Assembly (NCBI RefSeq): GCF_027172205.1
Contig: NC_070607.1
Coordinates: 38,524,069 to 38,588,068 of the forward strand
Direction of reading: 5' to 3'
Origin: Podarcis raffonei
Lineage: Eukaryota > Chordata > Lepidosauria > Squamata > Lacertidae
DNA length: 64,000 nucleotides
Shown here: piece by piece, positions 12,560 through 23,178 of the stretch
How the letters are laid out: the number at the start of each line of letters is the position of its first letter
Numbering within the stretch: the first letter of the stretch is position 1
The notes under the pieces: generated by a model
Seen by the model: the letters and a program-made list of their open reading frames with translations, nothing else
The model's database searches: none
Told to the model about the DNA's origin: nothing
Position numbers and translations under genes: made by a program

Positions 12560-12765
12560 GCTATGTTTTGCTTCCACTGTCAGAGGCAGTATGCTTCCGA
12601 ATACCAATTGCTAAGAATCCCAGGTGAGGAGAGTGCTGTCTGAACTCGGGTCTGGCTTGCAGGCTTCCTATGAGCATCTGGTTGGCCAACTGTGAGAAGA
12701 GAGTGCTAGACTAGATGGAACCTTGACCTGATGGAGCGGGGATCTCCTTATGTGTTTGTGTTCCT
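12560..12765 (+). repeat. Dispersed repeat, unnamed family (copy 1)
   Basis: CAGAGGCAGTATGCTTCCGA, GCTTGCAGGCTTCCTATGAG, CATCTGGTTGGCCAACTGTG and GCTAGACTAGATGGAACC recur, diverged, at 16330-16510 (inverted) and 20412-20560. It looks like a SINE or a LINE 3' end, but I could not name it. Confidence 0.55.
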
Positions 12766-13381
12766 AGAGAGCCGCAATAGTCCAATAATCATAAACAACA
12801 GTTAGAATTGCAGGACTTTGACCATTTTAAGAAATCAGGCTGTTCCTTGAGAGTATTGTTATAAACTGAATTTGATTGAGATGTGCAGCCATACCTCTCT
12901 TTTTGCTACAAACAAGGGGAAGAGAATAATGTAGGAAAGAAGGAAGGCTTGAAAGAAAATCTCTCGACACATACTGAGTATGAATTACAATTAGCTTTTA
13001 GATGCTGTGTGAAGTTGCCTATGTATTGCCTGTGCTATGTTTTTGGTTGATGTATTGTGCAGCAAGGACACAGAGTTACCTTTGAGTGTACTGAAAGATA
13101 TTATCAAAGTCACACAGTTAAACTCCCTTAAGTCCTACTGATTTCAACTGGGAGAGATTTAAACTTGTTTAGTGTAACTCTTTTTCTGAAATTCATGGGA
13201 TATAAAATTGTTTATATATTTTCTAAGCCCCACATCATTTAAAAGATGCCACATGTCTTTTTATACCCATTCCAACTTGGATGCTACCAAAAAGTCACCC
13301 TAAAAAATCAACAACACTGTAGGACTTGGGTTAAATAACAAGCAAAACAAAATTAGTATTATATGCGTACTAGTACACACT

Positions 13382-13754
13382 AGGTACTAGGGACGCGGAT
13401 GGCGCTGTGGGTAAAACCTCAGCGCCTAGGGCTTGCTGATCACATGGCCGGCGGTTCGAATCCCCGCGGCGGGGTGAGCTCCCGTCTTTCGGTCCCAGCT
13501 CCTGCCCACCTAGCAGTTCGAAAGCACCCCTAAGTGCAAGTAGATAAATAGGTATCGCTTTATAGCGGGGAGGTAAACGGCGTTTCCGTGTGCTGCGCTG
13601 GTGCTGGCTCGCCAGAGCAGCTTCGTCACGCTGGCCACGTGACCCGGAAGTGTCTCCGGACAGCGCTGGCGCCCGGCCTCTTAAGTGAGATGGGCGCACA
13701 ACCCTAGAGTCGGACACGACTGGCCCGTATGGGCAGGGGTACCTTTACCTTTAC
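13382..13754 (+). mobile_element. Sauria-type SINE, apparently full length and young
   Basis: A tRNA-derived head contains an A-box-like GGCGCTGTGGGTAAAACC and a B box GGTTCGAATCC. A unique body follows, and the tail ends ACCTTTACCTTTACC, the BovB-like 3' end of squamate Sauria SINEs. The 12-bp direct repeat CTAGTACACACT flanks it at 13370-13381 and 13755-13766. A perfect target duplication and intact promoter boxes point to a recent insertion, moved by LINE machinery of the BovB/RTE type. Confidence 0.93.
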
Positions 13755-14348
13755 CTAGTACACACTTTCTCCAAATCCCCACATTGTCTATTGGTACCAT
13801 CAACACAGGCAGGAGAAAGTCCCAGCAGCTTGCACATATCAGGTGTACAGAATAAAGGTACTGGATACAAAACAGAGGCACCGCAGATTTGTGTCACTAA
13901 GACCAAGAAAGGCACACACAAATTCCCACGTTCTTCTCTAGATAATAATTATTAGCCAAAGCTACAGTGTTAGTCTTGGTGCTGTGCCAGACTACCACAT
14001 AGTTCAGAAAGGCATTAGCAGCAATAACAATGACTTGCTTAGCAACTTCCTCCAGGAGGAGAAGGCTTCGAGTGGATTAGCTGGTGAATGAATACCAAAG
14101 TTTGGTCAGGAGTGGGCAGTCATAGCATTCTAAAAAGCTGCATTAGATCCCACCAACCATGATGACCACAATTCAGTTGTGTAAAGAAGAGTAAACTTAA
14201 TAATAAAAACAAAGGAGAAGTAAGACAATATTTTTGATGTGGCATGAATAAATTGTCCAGCATATATTATAAAGTAAAAGTGTTTCATATTAAAAACTAA
14301 TAAAAAATATTTTTAAAAACTAAATATTTTATTTTAAAATATTTTATT

Positions 14349-14350
<2 letters not shown>

Positions 14351-14380
<30 letters not shown>

Positions 14381-14382
14381 AT
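14351..14382. repeat. AAAT microsatellite
   Basis: About eight AAAT/TAAA units lie at the right end of a very AT-rich stretch (14280-14400). Confidence 0.95.
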
Positions 14383-14739
14383 GATAACAACTAATCATTC
14401 ACACAGTAAGACTAAAGGAAACTAAATTATTTGTTTCTAAGTAACTGAAAGTGGACCATACTGTTGTTTTAAAACACAGTTTTTGGATTCAACACACATG
14501 TAATACAGAGCTACAAGGCAGATTATATGCCTAATTTTAATGAATACAATAAAGACAAAATTATAATAAGACTAGGGTTTTCTTCAGCCGGAACTCGCCA
14601 TTGCCATTCTAAGACACCAAGGGAGGTGTTTGTGGTAAGTTCTAGCAACTCTTTTTCTATAAAAATAGCACTGAATAAGACAACATTATAAGACAAAATT
14701 AATTAGAACAAAATGTGTGTGCCGACCTGGTGAAAGTCT

Positions 14740-14900
14740 GCATACTGTAGTGATTGGTTTGTTGGACTAGGACCAGAGAGACTCAGGTTAAAATATCTGC
14801 TCATGCATAAACTTTAGTTAGTGATCCTGGGTCTATCCCCAGGATGAAATGAGGTGGTTGTGAAAAGCATGGCAGTTTGGGATATAAAGGCCAGGGATAT
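14740..14900 (+). mobile_element. tRNA/MIR-like SINE, old copy
   Basis: GTAGTGATTGGTTTGTTGGACTAGGACC-type head sequence (shown in part as TGTTGGACTAGGACC), CTCAGGTTAAAATATCTGCTC and a tail GGATATAAAGG match the family at 59823. A smaller relic lies at about 57688-57800. Confidence 0.5.
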
Positions 14901-15988
14901 AAAGACCCTAAGCTGCAAACTAATTAATTCTTTAGAATTTTATGGAGAAAAGGACAGAAAATATAGTCCAGATCATCTCATATTCTTTTCTACTGGAATC
15001 CATGGAATTCATCTTTTTCTGTTTTGTGACTAATCAATATATTATGTAATAGGATTAACAGAGAACAGAACTGAAGTAAAAACAGATGGGATAACACAAT
15101 TCTGAAACAGAAAGTTTATAGAAGCAAAAGACACAACAGGGCAGGTGGAAGCATGCCAAGACTGAGACACAGTGTGTCTGAAGAAAGAATGTCATACAAT
15201 ATATAGTTTGGCAAGCAGAGAAGAAATTGTTTGGATTGAAATAAAAAAGAGCAAAGGAATGATGATAGGAAACTATTATGAGTCCATCTGGCTCAGATAA
15301 AAAGACGTCCAAAGTATTTCCACAGATAAGGGAGACTACGAAGAGTTCAAGACAGGCAACAGACGATTTCTAGATCTGGACTGGGACGGCAATAACCTAT
15401 GATGTTTTCTTATATTCCTCAGCAGTGCTGCCTCTGTAATGTTTTCCAGCTTTTCTACAATGCAAGTTATACAACCCTGGCAGTATTTTAAGGTTATAAA
15501 GATAGGCTGGCCCATCAGAAATGAAATGCTCCATTTTCTATGTTCTAGGAAGAAACACAAGAATGTGCACTGATAATCTCTTGTTCTTTTGGCTTGCTTC
15601 AGACAGATCTCTATAGATACCTAACAATTCAAGCCCTCCCACCCCTGCCAACTACGGGGTTGGTCCATTCCAAAACAAGTTCTCCTGCACAACTCCAGTT
15701 TGAATGTTAGAGCCATATATCCTTGGTTCTGTCTTGGGTCCTTTCAACTTCAGGGGCCTTTAGTGCTAATTCACCACAAACAACTGGAAACAGATTTATT
15801 AAATGGATTTCCAGTCTGCATTTTTAGGGCACATTGTTCTTGTAAAGCAGCTTACTATATATATCATCAAAACACAACACTACTATTTTTAAAAATACCA
15901 TTTCAAAGTTCTAAATGATCAGCGGTTAATATTTCTCAGTACAACACATTAATTAACCAAAGAACATAACCATAAAAATGCAAAATAT

Positions 15989-16119
15989 AATTTTAAATTA
16001 AAAGCCTATACCAGTTAGTAAAAGAACATTTGGAAATATTTTTATTATAGTCCATGTTTAACTAATTTCCCATCCTGGGTTGGGGGGGAATAACTGGTAT
16101 AGGCTTTTAATTTAAAATT
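15989..16119. repeat. Perfect 29-bp inverted repeat with 73-base spacer
   Basis: The left arm (15989-16017) reads AATTTTAAATTAAAAGCC then TATACCAGTTA. The right arm (16091-16119) is its exact reverse complement (TAACTGGTATAGGC then TTTTAATTTAAAATT). Similarity ends sharply at both outer edges. No known element ends or target duplication were seen. Confidence 0.95.
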
Positions 16120-16329
16120 GTGCACAGTACACAAGACTATTCAAGTTATTTTGGCACCTGGGAGAGAAAGCACACCTTTCCTTCTATGGAATTTTGTTTT
16201 AAAATACAACAAACAAATACATTACATTTTGCTGCCTTTCCACGACAACCAAAATCAGCTGACTGAGGTGACCAGTCTGTCTAATAGTAGGGCCGGACCT
16301 AATTAACCCAAAGGCTCATCTAGCTCATC

Positions 16330-16510
16330 TAGCCCAATATCTTGTTCTTACAGGGACAAACCAGATGTCTCTGGGAAGCCTGAAAGCAAGACCTGAGTGC
16401 AACAGCACACTCCTCACTTGTGGTTCCGAGCAATGGGTATTCAGAGGCATACTGCCTCTGACAGTGAAGGCAGAACAAAGCAATCATGTCTGGTAGCCAC
16501 TGATAGCCCT
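16330..16510 (-). repeat. Dispersed repeat, unnamed family (copy 2)
   Basis: This is the inverted copy of the family at 12560, with ACCAGATGTCTCTGGGAAGC, GGCATACTGCCTCTGACAGT and GTCTGGTAGCCACTGATAG in order. Confidence 0.55.
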
Positions 16511-19500
16511 GAATGTATTGGTTTGCTTCTGCTGTACTAGGAAAAAACAAAATGGGAAGCCTAGGCAAAGCAATGCATCAGCAACCACATCATAAACTGC
16601 ATCACAGACCACTCATCATCTCAGGTGCATCAAGAGATCTTTGCTGATTCACACAGGACAGGCTAATGCTACAAGTGCATATACTCAAGAAAAACTATCA
16701 CAGGACTTAAGCAGTAACATAGAAAACCCTAGAACATAGTAGTTTGGCAGTGACACAGTGCCTGAAATCTTTGTGATAACAAAGAATAAATTATATCCAA
16801 TCTAGAAAAAAATAGCTAGTAAAGAAGTAGTCTTACTTCCACAAAAGCCAGCTGATCATCATTTGATTACATCTTGTGATACCATTTAAAAGTTCTTAAT
16901 GTTGTCTTTGTGAAGAACGGTTTGAAGGGTGTTTTTAAACCCAAGATGAATAATCTGGGAGTAGGGGAATAGCAGACTTATCACAACATGTATTACAAGA
17001 ACATATGTTTTTTTCCCAGGCAAATAATAGTACTATTTGCAGGAAGATGTGACTAAGAGAATGAGCAGGCTGCCAAGATCTTCAAGCATCGGAGCTGTTA
17101 TGGCAAGCCACACATTTGTGTACTGATAAGGACAAAAAACCAGTTCAGAAGTTGCATAATATTACTTGATAATTAAGTAGGCTTATGTAGTCAGGGCTCA
17201 TCACATGATCTTGCCATACTTTCTCAGTTCCCCACAAAGCAGAATGAAATAGGTGGGAAAAAAGCACTGAAGCAGGTAAGGCAATCATAAGGTTTTCAAC
17301 AAATAATATATGCGTGCATTTGCCATAGTAAATAAAGCTACAGTTTTAAGCTCTGGACCCTGTGCAATATTTTCCCACCACTATAAGTTAAATATGGTTG
17401 TGTAAAAGATATTTTCTTGCTAATTTATATGTTTCCATTCTTCACAAAAATCTTCTACTTGCTCATGTCTCTGTATCCAACATTGGACTGTATTCAACAC
17501 TGAAGCTCTGCTTGTGCATCAGGACTTCCATGTGCATAACAGATCTGCTGCTGTTGCTCTTGTCCCAGCTACACCCACATGCTCATGCATCTTAAAAAAT
17601 CACCTTCAGACAGTTGTGGGGGCCCCTCCAGAGCAAAGTTTGGGGGGCACTCAGTGGAAGGAAACAAAAATTCTGTTGCACCAGTGGAACTTCACACCCT
17701 GAGTGTTTCCTTTGGGAATTGTCACACCATATCATTGAGAGGAGATACAAACAATGTTTATTGACAAGTGGAAAACACAACTGATTAGACATCTGGGTGT
17801 CTCTTCTGAATGAGATAAATTGGGAGGGATGCATTATAATCCCATGATTAATAACATTCAGGAAGGTCTAGAAACACAGAAGGAAGGAAGATATATTGGT
17901 TTGCAAAGATTTATTGAATGAAAATGCATATAATCTCCAGACCTCTGCTTTTATTCCACATTTTTGAATGATAATGCAGGAATGTAAGGTGAGAAAATGG
18001 CAAAAGGTTATGGATTTTTGTAAAATGGAAAATGGCAAATGATTCAAGGGGAGAAAAACAATTTTAAAATAAGCAGAGTCAATTAGTTTTTCTGCAGCTT
18101 AATAGTTATATTACTACAGTATGCAGCTCAATTATTAGACTTACTAGAGTGCATCAGACAAGATAATTAACACCACTATTATCTTTTGAACAGCAGACTA
18201 TTAAAATGCCCCTGAACTATTTACCCTGGGCAAGAGAAAAAGAGCTGAAAATATAATTGTACAGTAATGTTATAGTAAAAGTAAATCTGCATGTTTGGAA
18301 TAAATCAAATCTCCTGCCTGGCAGCAGGATAGTGTAGTATAAAGGAGCGGATAGCAGTTTATGAACCTCTAAGGCACAGCCCTAATTGGAATAAATTGGA
18401 AGAGAAGCTAAAATATATCCATGGGAATCTTATAAGTTGGAGGAGATGGGAAGTACATTTGTTGATCACTGGGAGCTGTATAACTTGAGAAGACTACAGC
18501 ATTAATCAAAACTAATTTAATTTACTTTTGGAAAATTAATAGAAATAAAAAATGAACAGCGATTATCCATTTTACGTACTGAACTGAAAGAACACTACAG
18601 AAATCAAACAAGCAAAGATTGAGAAGAGGAAGTGTCTTTAAAATAGAGAGCAGCAGAGTCAGTAGGGATAAGTTATAGAAAAATATTTAAAATTAATCAT
18701 GGAATTTTCTTTTCAGTAAGATTATTACTGTTGAATGTAATGCAGACTCTCAAGAAAAATCTTCCAAGAAGTATGTGGAAATATATTTGGAACGCAGGTG
18801 TCACCAGTGCATTATTAATCTGAGTGAGAACTACTTTAAAGGTGCTTGCTTATTGATACTGTGAGCATTGAGGAAAATCCTAGTGTTGCAATGCTGCAGT
18901 AGTCATTTGTACTGGTAACATATTTTTAAAAAGATGCAAGATGACTTATATAGAAATAAAAGTAGAATTAGTTAATGTTAAAGAGCTTGGATTTGAACAG
19001 AAAGTAGAACTAATATGTATTGTAATTTATTGGCAGCTGTTGTTATTTTGGTTGCACAACTTTCTGAGGGTGGAGGGGGAGCAGAAAGCCAGACAGTCAA
19101 GAAAGTCAATGGAAAATATAACTTGGGTGATGATTAGCAGTGTGAAAGTAACATGCATGTTACATTACAGAAGATAAGAAATAAAGTAAACTGAGATCAT
19201 GCAGGGGATGGTTTGCAGTTTACTTTGCTTATTCAGATAGGAACAATGGAAGTGGAACATTTGAACAGATATGCTGCAGCAATAAATAACTATGAAGAAC
19301 AGATCAGAACTATGATTGTAGAGAGTGGTATATTTATGCACATCTCATATTATCTGATTAGATTATGGGTTGTATTTGGTGCTAGTCTTACTCAAAGTAA
19401 ACTCCTTTAAAACCAATGAAACCAAGTTATTGTTTATTTATTATCCACACTTCACCCTAAGGTCCCACGGCATGTTATAGCATTAGAACACAATATTAAA

Positions 19501-20086
19501 ACAAAACAACTTACAATCATAAAAAGTAGGTCCCGGAACCTTACACATTAATAGCAATAAAGAAATGGGCAGAGATTATCCATTTTACGTATTGAACTAA
19601 GAGGAAAATCACAACAGTTATATACATTAATTTCAATGGTCTCTTCTGAGTAGGACTAGCATTGGATACAATCTGATGAGCCAAATTCAACTAAATAGTT
19701 GTGCCGGTGGGAACCAGCGCAATGATTCCCACTAACACAATGGAGCATCCACACACTCTCCTCCACATACGTGCCTCCTGCCCACCCCCCAAAATCAGCT
19801 CTGGAAGGTCAGGAAAACCTACAGAGCAGCATATGGGGGAAGATTGTTCCATCTGACAAGCAGAAATGCTTGCACCGACAAAGCAATCAAAATAGCGTGA
19901 TGTGGAATTTCTCCCTAGATGTATTTAACATAGGGCTGCCATGCGTCTTGAATTTCCCAGACATAGCCAGGATTCGGCCCTCGGAAACAGAGTCTGGGTG
20001 AAAATTGCTGAAATGTCCGTGAAAATACGGAAGTATGGCAACCCAGATTTTCACTTTTTGAAATACGGCAGCCCTAATTTAATATA

Positions 20087-20329
20087 CAGTGGTACCTCGG
20101 GTTACATACGCTTCAGGTTACATACACTTCAGGTTACAGACTCCGCTAACCCAGAAATAGTACCTCGGGTTAAGAACTTTGCTTCAGGATGAGAACAGAA
20201 ATCGTGCTCCGGTGGCGCGGCGGCAGCAGGAGGCCCCATTAGATAAAGTGGTGCTTCAAGTTGAGAACAGTTTCAGGTTAAGAACGGACCTCCAGAACGA
20301 ATTAAGTACTTAACCCGAGGTACCACTGT
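20087..20329 (+). mobile_element. Pogo/Tigger-like MITE
   Basis: Inverted ends CAGTGGTACCTCGGG and CCCGAGGTACCACTG bound a 243-bp element with a preceding TA. The interior has repeated TTCAGGTTACA units, a GC-rich centre (GGCGCGGCGGCAGCAGG) and a mirrored GAACGGACCTCCAGAACG block. It is a good reference copy for the family here. Confidence 0.9.
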
Positions 20330-20411
20330 GTATATGTATTTTCTTTTGTAATTTTATGGTATAAAATAAAAAAGGATTAAATAAATTTATAGAAAATAAG
20401 GCTATCAATGA

Positions 20412-20560
20412 CTTCTAGCCACAATGCTATGTTCTACCTCTACTGCTGGAGGCAGAAGGCCTCTAAATACCAGCTATTTGGAATTGCAAGAAGGGAGAGC
20501 ACTGTTGAACTCAGGTGCTGCTTGCTATGACAGTAGGATGTTGGACAAGATGGGCTATTG
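20412..20560 (+). repeat. Dispersed repeat, unnamed family (copy 3)
   Basis: CTAGCCACAATGCTATGTTC, GGAGGCAGAAGGCCTCTAAA and AGGATGTTGGACAAGATGGG match the family at 12560. It lies between two pogo-like MITEs. Confidence 0.5.
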
Positions 20561-20642
20561 AATTTTATTACATCATGGTTTAAAATTTTCGTAAGCTGCC
20601 CACTGGCACTACATGAGTGGGAGAGAAATCACTAAACAAATA

Positions 20643-20869
20643 CAGTGGTACCTCGGGTTACAGATGCTTCAGGTTATAGACGCTTCAGGTTACAGACTCC
20701 GCTAACTCAGAAATAGTACCTCAGGTTAAGAACTTTACTTCAAGATGAGAAAAGAAATCACACAGCAGTGGGAGCCCCCATAACTAAAGTGGTACCTCAG
20801 GTTAAGAACAGTTTCAGGTTAAGAACGGACCTCCAGAACAAATTAAGTTCTTAACCTGAGGTACCACTG
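20643..20869 (+). mobile_element. Pogo/Tigger-like MITE
   Basis: Same family, plus orientation, with TA flanks. It lies about 310 bp from the previous copy and about 220 bp left of the GTF2H5 retrocopy. The ends are CAGTGGTACC and GGTACCACTG. Confidence 0.9.
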
Positions 20870-21091
20870 TAAAATAAAATAAAAATACTGTACCTTTTGA
20901 TAACTTCTGTTTTTCCTGGAACTGAAAAAGGACGGGTTAACTGCATCCTAGTGAGCCACCATAGATAGCTGCTAGATTTTGTTTGTCTTGATGGATCAGA
21001 AGTTTATGAAAGGCAGATTCAAAATACTTGATTTTCTTTTTTTAAGACATTATTGATTGCAGTTCAACACAGACAATTTCAGTCTCATTTT

Positions 21092-21289
21092 CTATTTTTG
21101 TGTAATAGGGAAAGAGGTCTGGTCCATTAACTCTCCCATTCTCTCCTGCAGGAAGGAAACCATCTCAGCTAACACAAAGTCTTGTATGCTGAACTTCTCC
21201 CTTAGGGTATTTGACTCATCTAAGTACAGCAGAAACTGCTTTGTGGCTGGGTCACATTCTATAAGTATTCCTTTCAAAACACTCACCAT
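21092..21289 (-). pseudogene. GTF2H5: GTF2H5 (TFIIH p8/TTDA) processed retrocopy
   Basis: An uninterrupted minus-strand frame of 65 codons starts [20 protein letters not shown] and continues [17 protein letters not shown], then [20 protein letters not shown] and TSFPITQK. This matches the 71-residue TFIIH subunit GTF2H5 (human: [37 protein letters not shown]). There are no introns, and the frame follows on from open 5' UTR-like sequence. About 50 bases past the stop is a short run of A on the sense strand, a possible poly(A) remnant. Six residues (IDDTHV in human) are missing by an in-frame 18-nt deletion in the beta strand before the C-terminal helix. GTF2H5 normally stabilises TFIIH in nucleotide excision repair. 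The deletion and the setting favour a decayed retrocopy over a working gene. Confidence 0.9.
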
Positions 21290-21764
21290 CTTCCCAACAG
21301 ATTTTCTGATTTGTTTTATATGACCAGCAACATTGCCTTTTGATATTTCTATGAGATGAACACTGATGCAGGATAACATAGGCTGTTAAAGGTCTTGGGG
21401 CACTTCTGTAACAGCAGGATGGGTTCTCTCCACACTGATTAACCAACCAAAATTTACCACTGCAATTCTCCTTGCTTAATGCTTCTTGAAATGCCTGCTG
21501 AAAGATCCATTCAGCATATGAGTTCTTCCTTCACATGCTGCCATTAACTGCTGTTGACTGACATGGGAGTGTCAAGCAGCAGCTGTGTTCCACCCCAAAT
21601 TAGGTGATATTACTGTACGGGTAGATATTTTATATTATAATAAGCTTTTGTCAGTCCAATCTGGCAGGTGGGATATACTGTACACTTCAATTAGCTGACA
21701 ATCTTTAAAAAATTGCATTCCTATGGAAGATGCTAAAGGATGTTTAACCAAAAATAATACTGTA

Positions 21765-22006
21765 CAGTGGTACCTCGGGTTAAGTACTAAATTCGTTCCG
21801 GAGGTCCGTTCTTAACCTGAAACTGTTCTTAACCTGAAGCACCACTTTAGCTAATGGGGCCTCCTGCTGCCGCTGCGCCGTCGGAGCACGATTTCTGTTC
21901 TCATCCTGAAGCAAAGTTCTTAACCCGAGGTAATATTTCTGGGTTAGCGGAGTCTGTAACCTGAAGCGTATGTAACCTGAAGTGTATGTAACCCGAGGTA
22001 CCACTG
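21765..22006 (-). mobile_element. Pogo/Tigger-like MITE, inverted
   Basis: Same family in the opposite orientation, with GGTCCGTTCTTAACCTGAAA near the left end and TGTAACCCGAGGTACCACTG at the right. TA flanks are present on both sides. Confidence 0.9.
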
Positions 22007-22048
22007 TAATAATGTTTGCTGATCACATGGCAGATTCAACAAACAAAC

Positions 22049-22079
22049 ACATACATACATACATACATACATACATACT
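22049..22079. repeat. ACAT microsatellite
   Basis: Seven to eight ACAT units lie just right of the inverted MITE at 21765-22006. Confidence 0.95.
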
Positions 22080-22841
22080 AACGGCTTTTATTAAAAGAAG
22101 TTATAAACTTCTAGAAATAGAAAAACTGAGGTAGTCTCATTTGTCTTTACAATGTCTGTGCTTTTTTACTGGCTCAGACACTTACCGGTAAACACACACA
22201 ACTTTCCTTGTTTCACATACAGTTTCTAGAGATATTGAGCACATGCAGTACAGAAGAACATAGTTTTCTAGGTTCTAGATTATGTATGATCAAGAACCAC
22301 ATTTCCTATTATTCAAATTTCTCTGGACTTGGAATGATTTGGTCCCTAATGATAAATTAAGCTACTCTTGGGTTCTTTTTTGGCTGCCTTGTACTCAAAG
22401 AACTGAGCATGAGTGTTCTACACATTAGAGTGTAATCTGAGGGCTACACACAAAAAATCTAAGACTAAGATTTCCTGCATTAATAGGGTGGGGGTAGCTC
22501 ACCTCTGAATTGGGTACTCCTTCCTTTCAAACAGGCAATAAATGTTTTCTTAGAACTGGGTCCCACAACTGCAGAATCCCAAGCACAAGAACCGGCACTG
22601 TAAATATAAAATTATAAATACATAAAATGGCAATATTGGTATTATTATCTTCCATTTTTCTTCTTTGAAAAAGCAAACGGGACTAAGCAAGAATTAATAA
22701 AAATGAAAACCCATGTTGCTCCCATCTAACTAGAAATGGAAAATAGGCACTACTCTATGAAACTTGTGGCAGATTAGAGCTAGAACAGAGCTAGCATGAG
22801 AGTTTTTAAAGGTCTGGAACAGATTAATCCATTTTGCATTA

Positions 22842-23083
22842 CAGTGATACCTTGGGTTAAGAACCTAATTCGTTCTGGAGGTCCGTTCTTAACCTGAAAC
22901 TGTTCTTAACCTGAGCTGCCACTTTAGCTAATGGGGCCTCCTGCTGCCGCAGCGCCACTGCAACACAATTTCTGTTCTCATCCTGAAGCAAAGTTATTAA
23001 CCCGAGGTACTATTTCTGGGTTAATGGGGTCTGTAACCTGAAGCATCTGTAACCTGAAGCATCTGTAACCCGAGGTACCACTG
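22842..23083 (-). mobile_element. Pogo/Tigger-like MITE, inverted, next to a different Tigger-like end
   Basis: Same family in inverted orientation, with slightly diverged ends (CAGTGATACCTTGGG). It directly abuts a second, different pogo-like tail at 23086-23178. Confidence 0.88.
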
Positions 23084-23085
23084 TA

Positions 23086-23178
23086 CTTTCTATGGGAAAG
23101 CGCACCTTGTTTTTGGAATGCTTTGGTTTTGGAACAGACTTCCAGAACGGATTAAGTTTGAGAACCCAGGTACCACTG
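23086..23178 (-). mobile_element. Divergent Tigger-like element, terminal part
   Basis: The segment reads GGTTTTGGAACAGACTTCCA, then GAACGGATTAAGTTTGAGAA, and ends CCCAGGTACCACTG before TA. It shares the terminal CAGTGGTACC signature and the GGA.GT..GTTC layout with the MITEs, but resembles mammalian-type Tigger ends more closely. It may be a remnant of the autonomous relative or of a second subfamily. Confidence 0.55.

Noticed and set aside
13391-13470. tRNA gene
   Set aside because: A and B boxes are present, but they belong to the head of the Sauria SINE. The sequence cannot form a normal tRNA cloverleaf end and continues into the SINE body.
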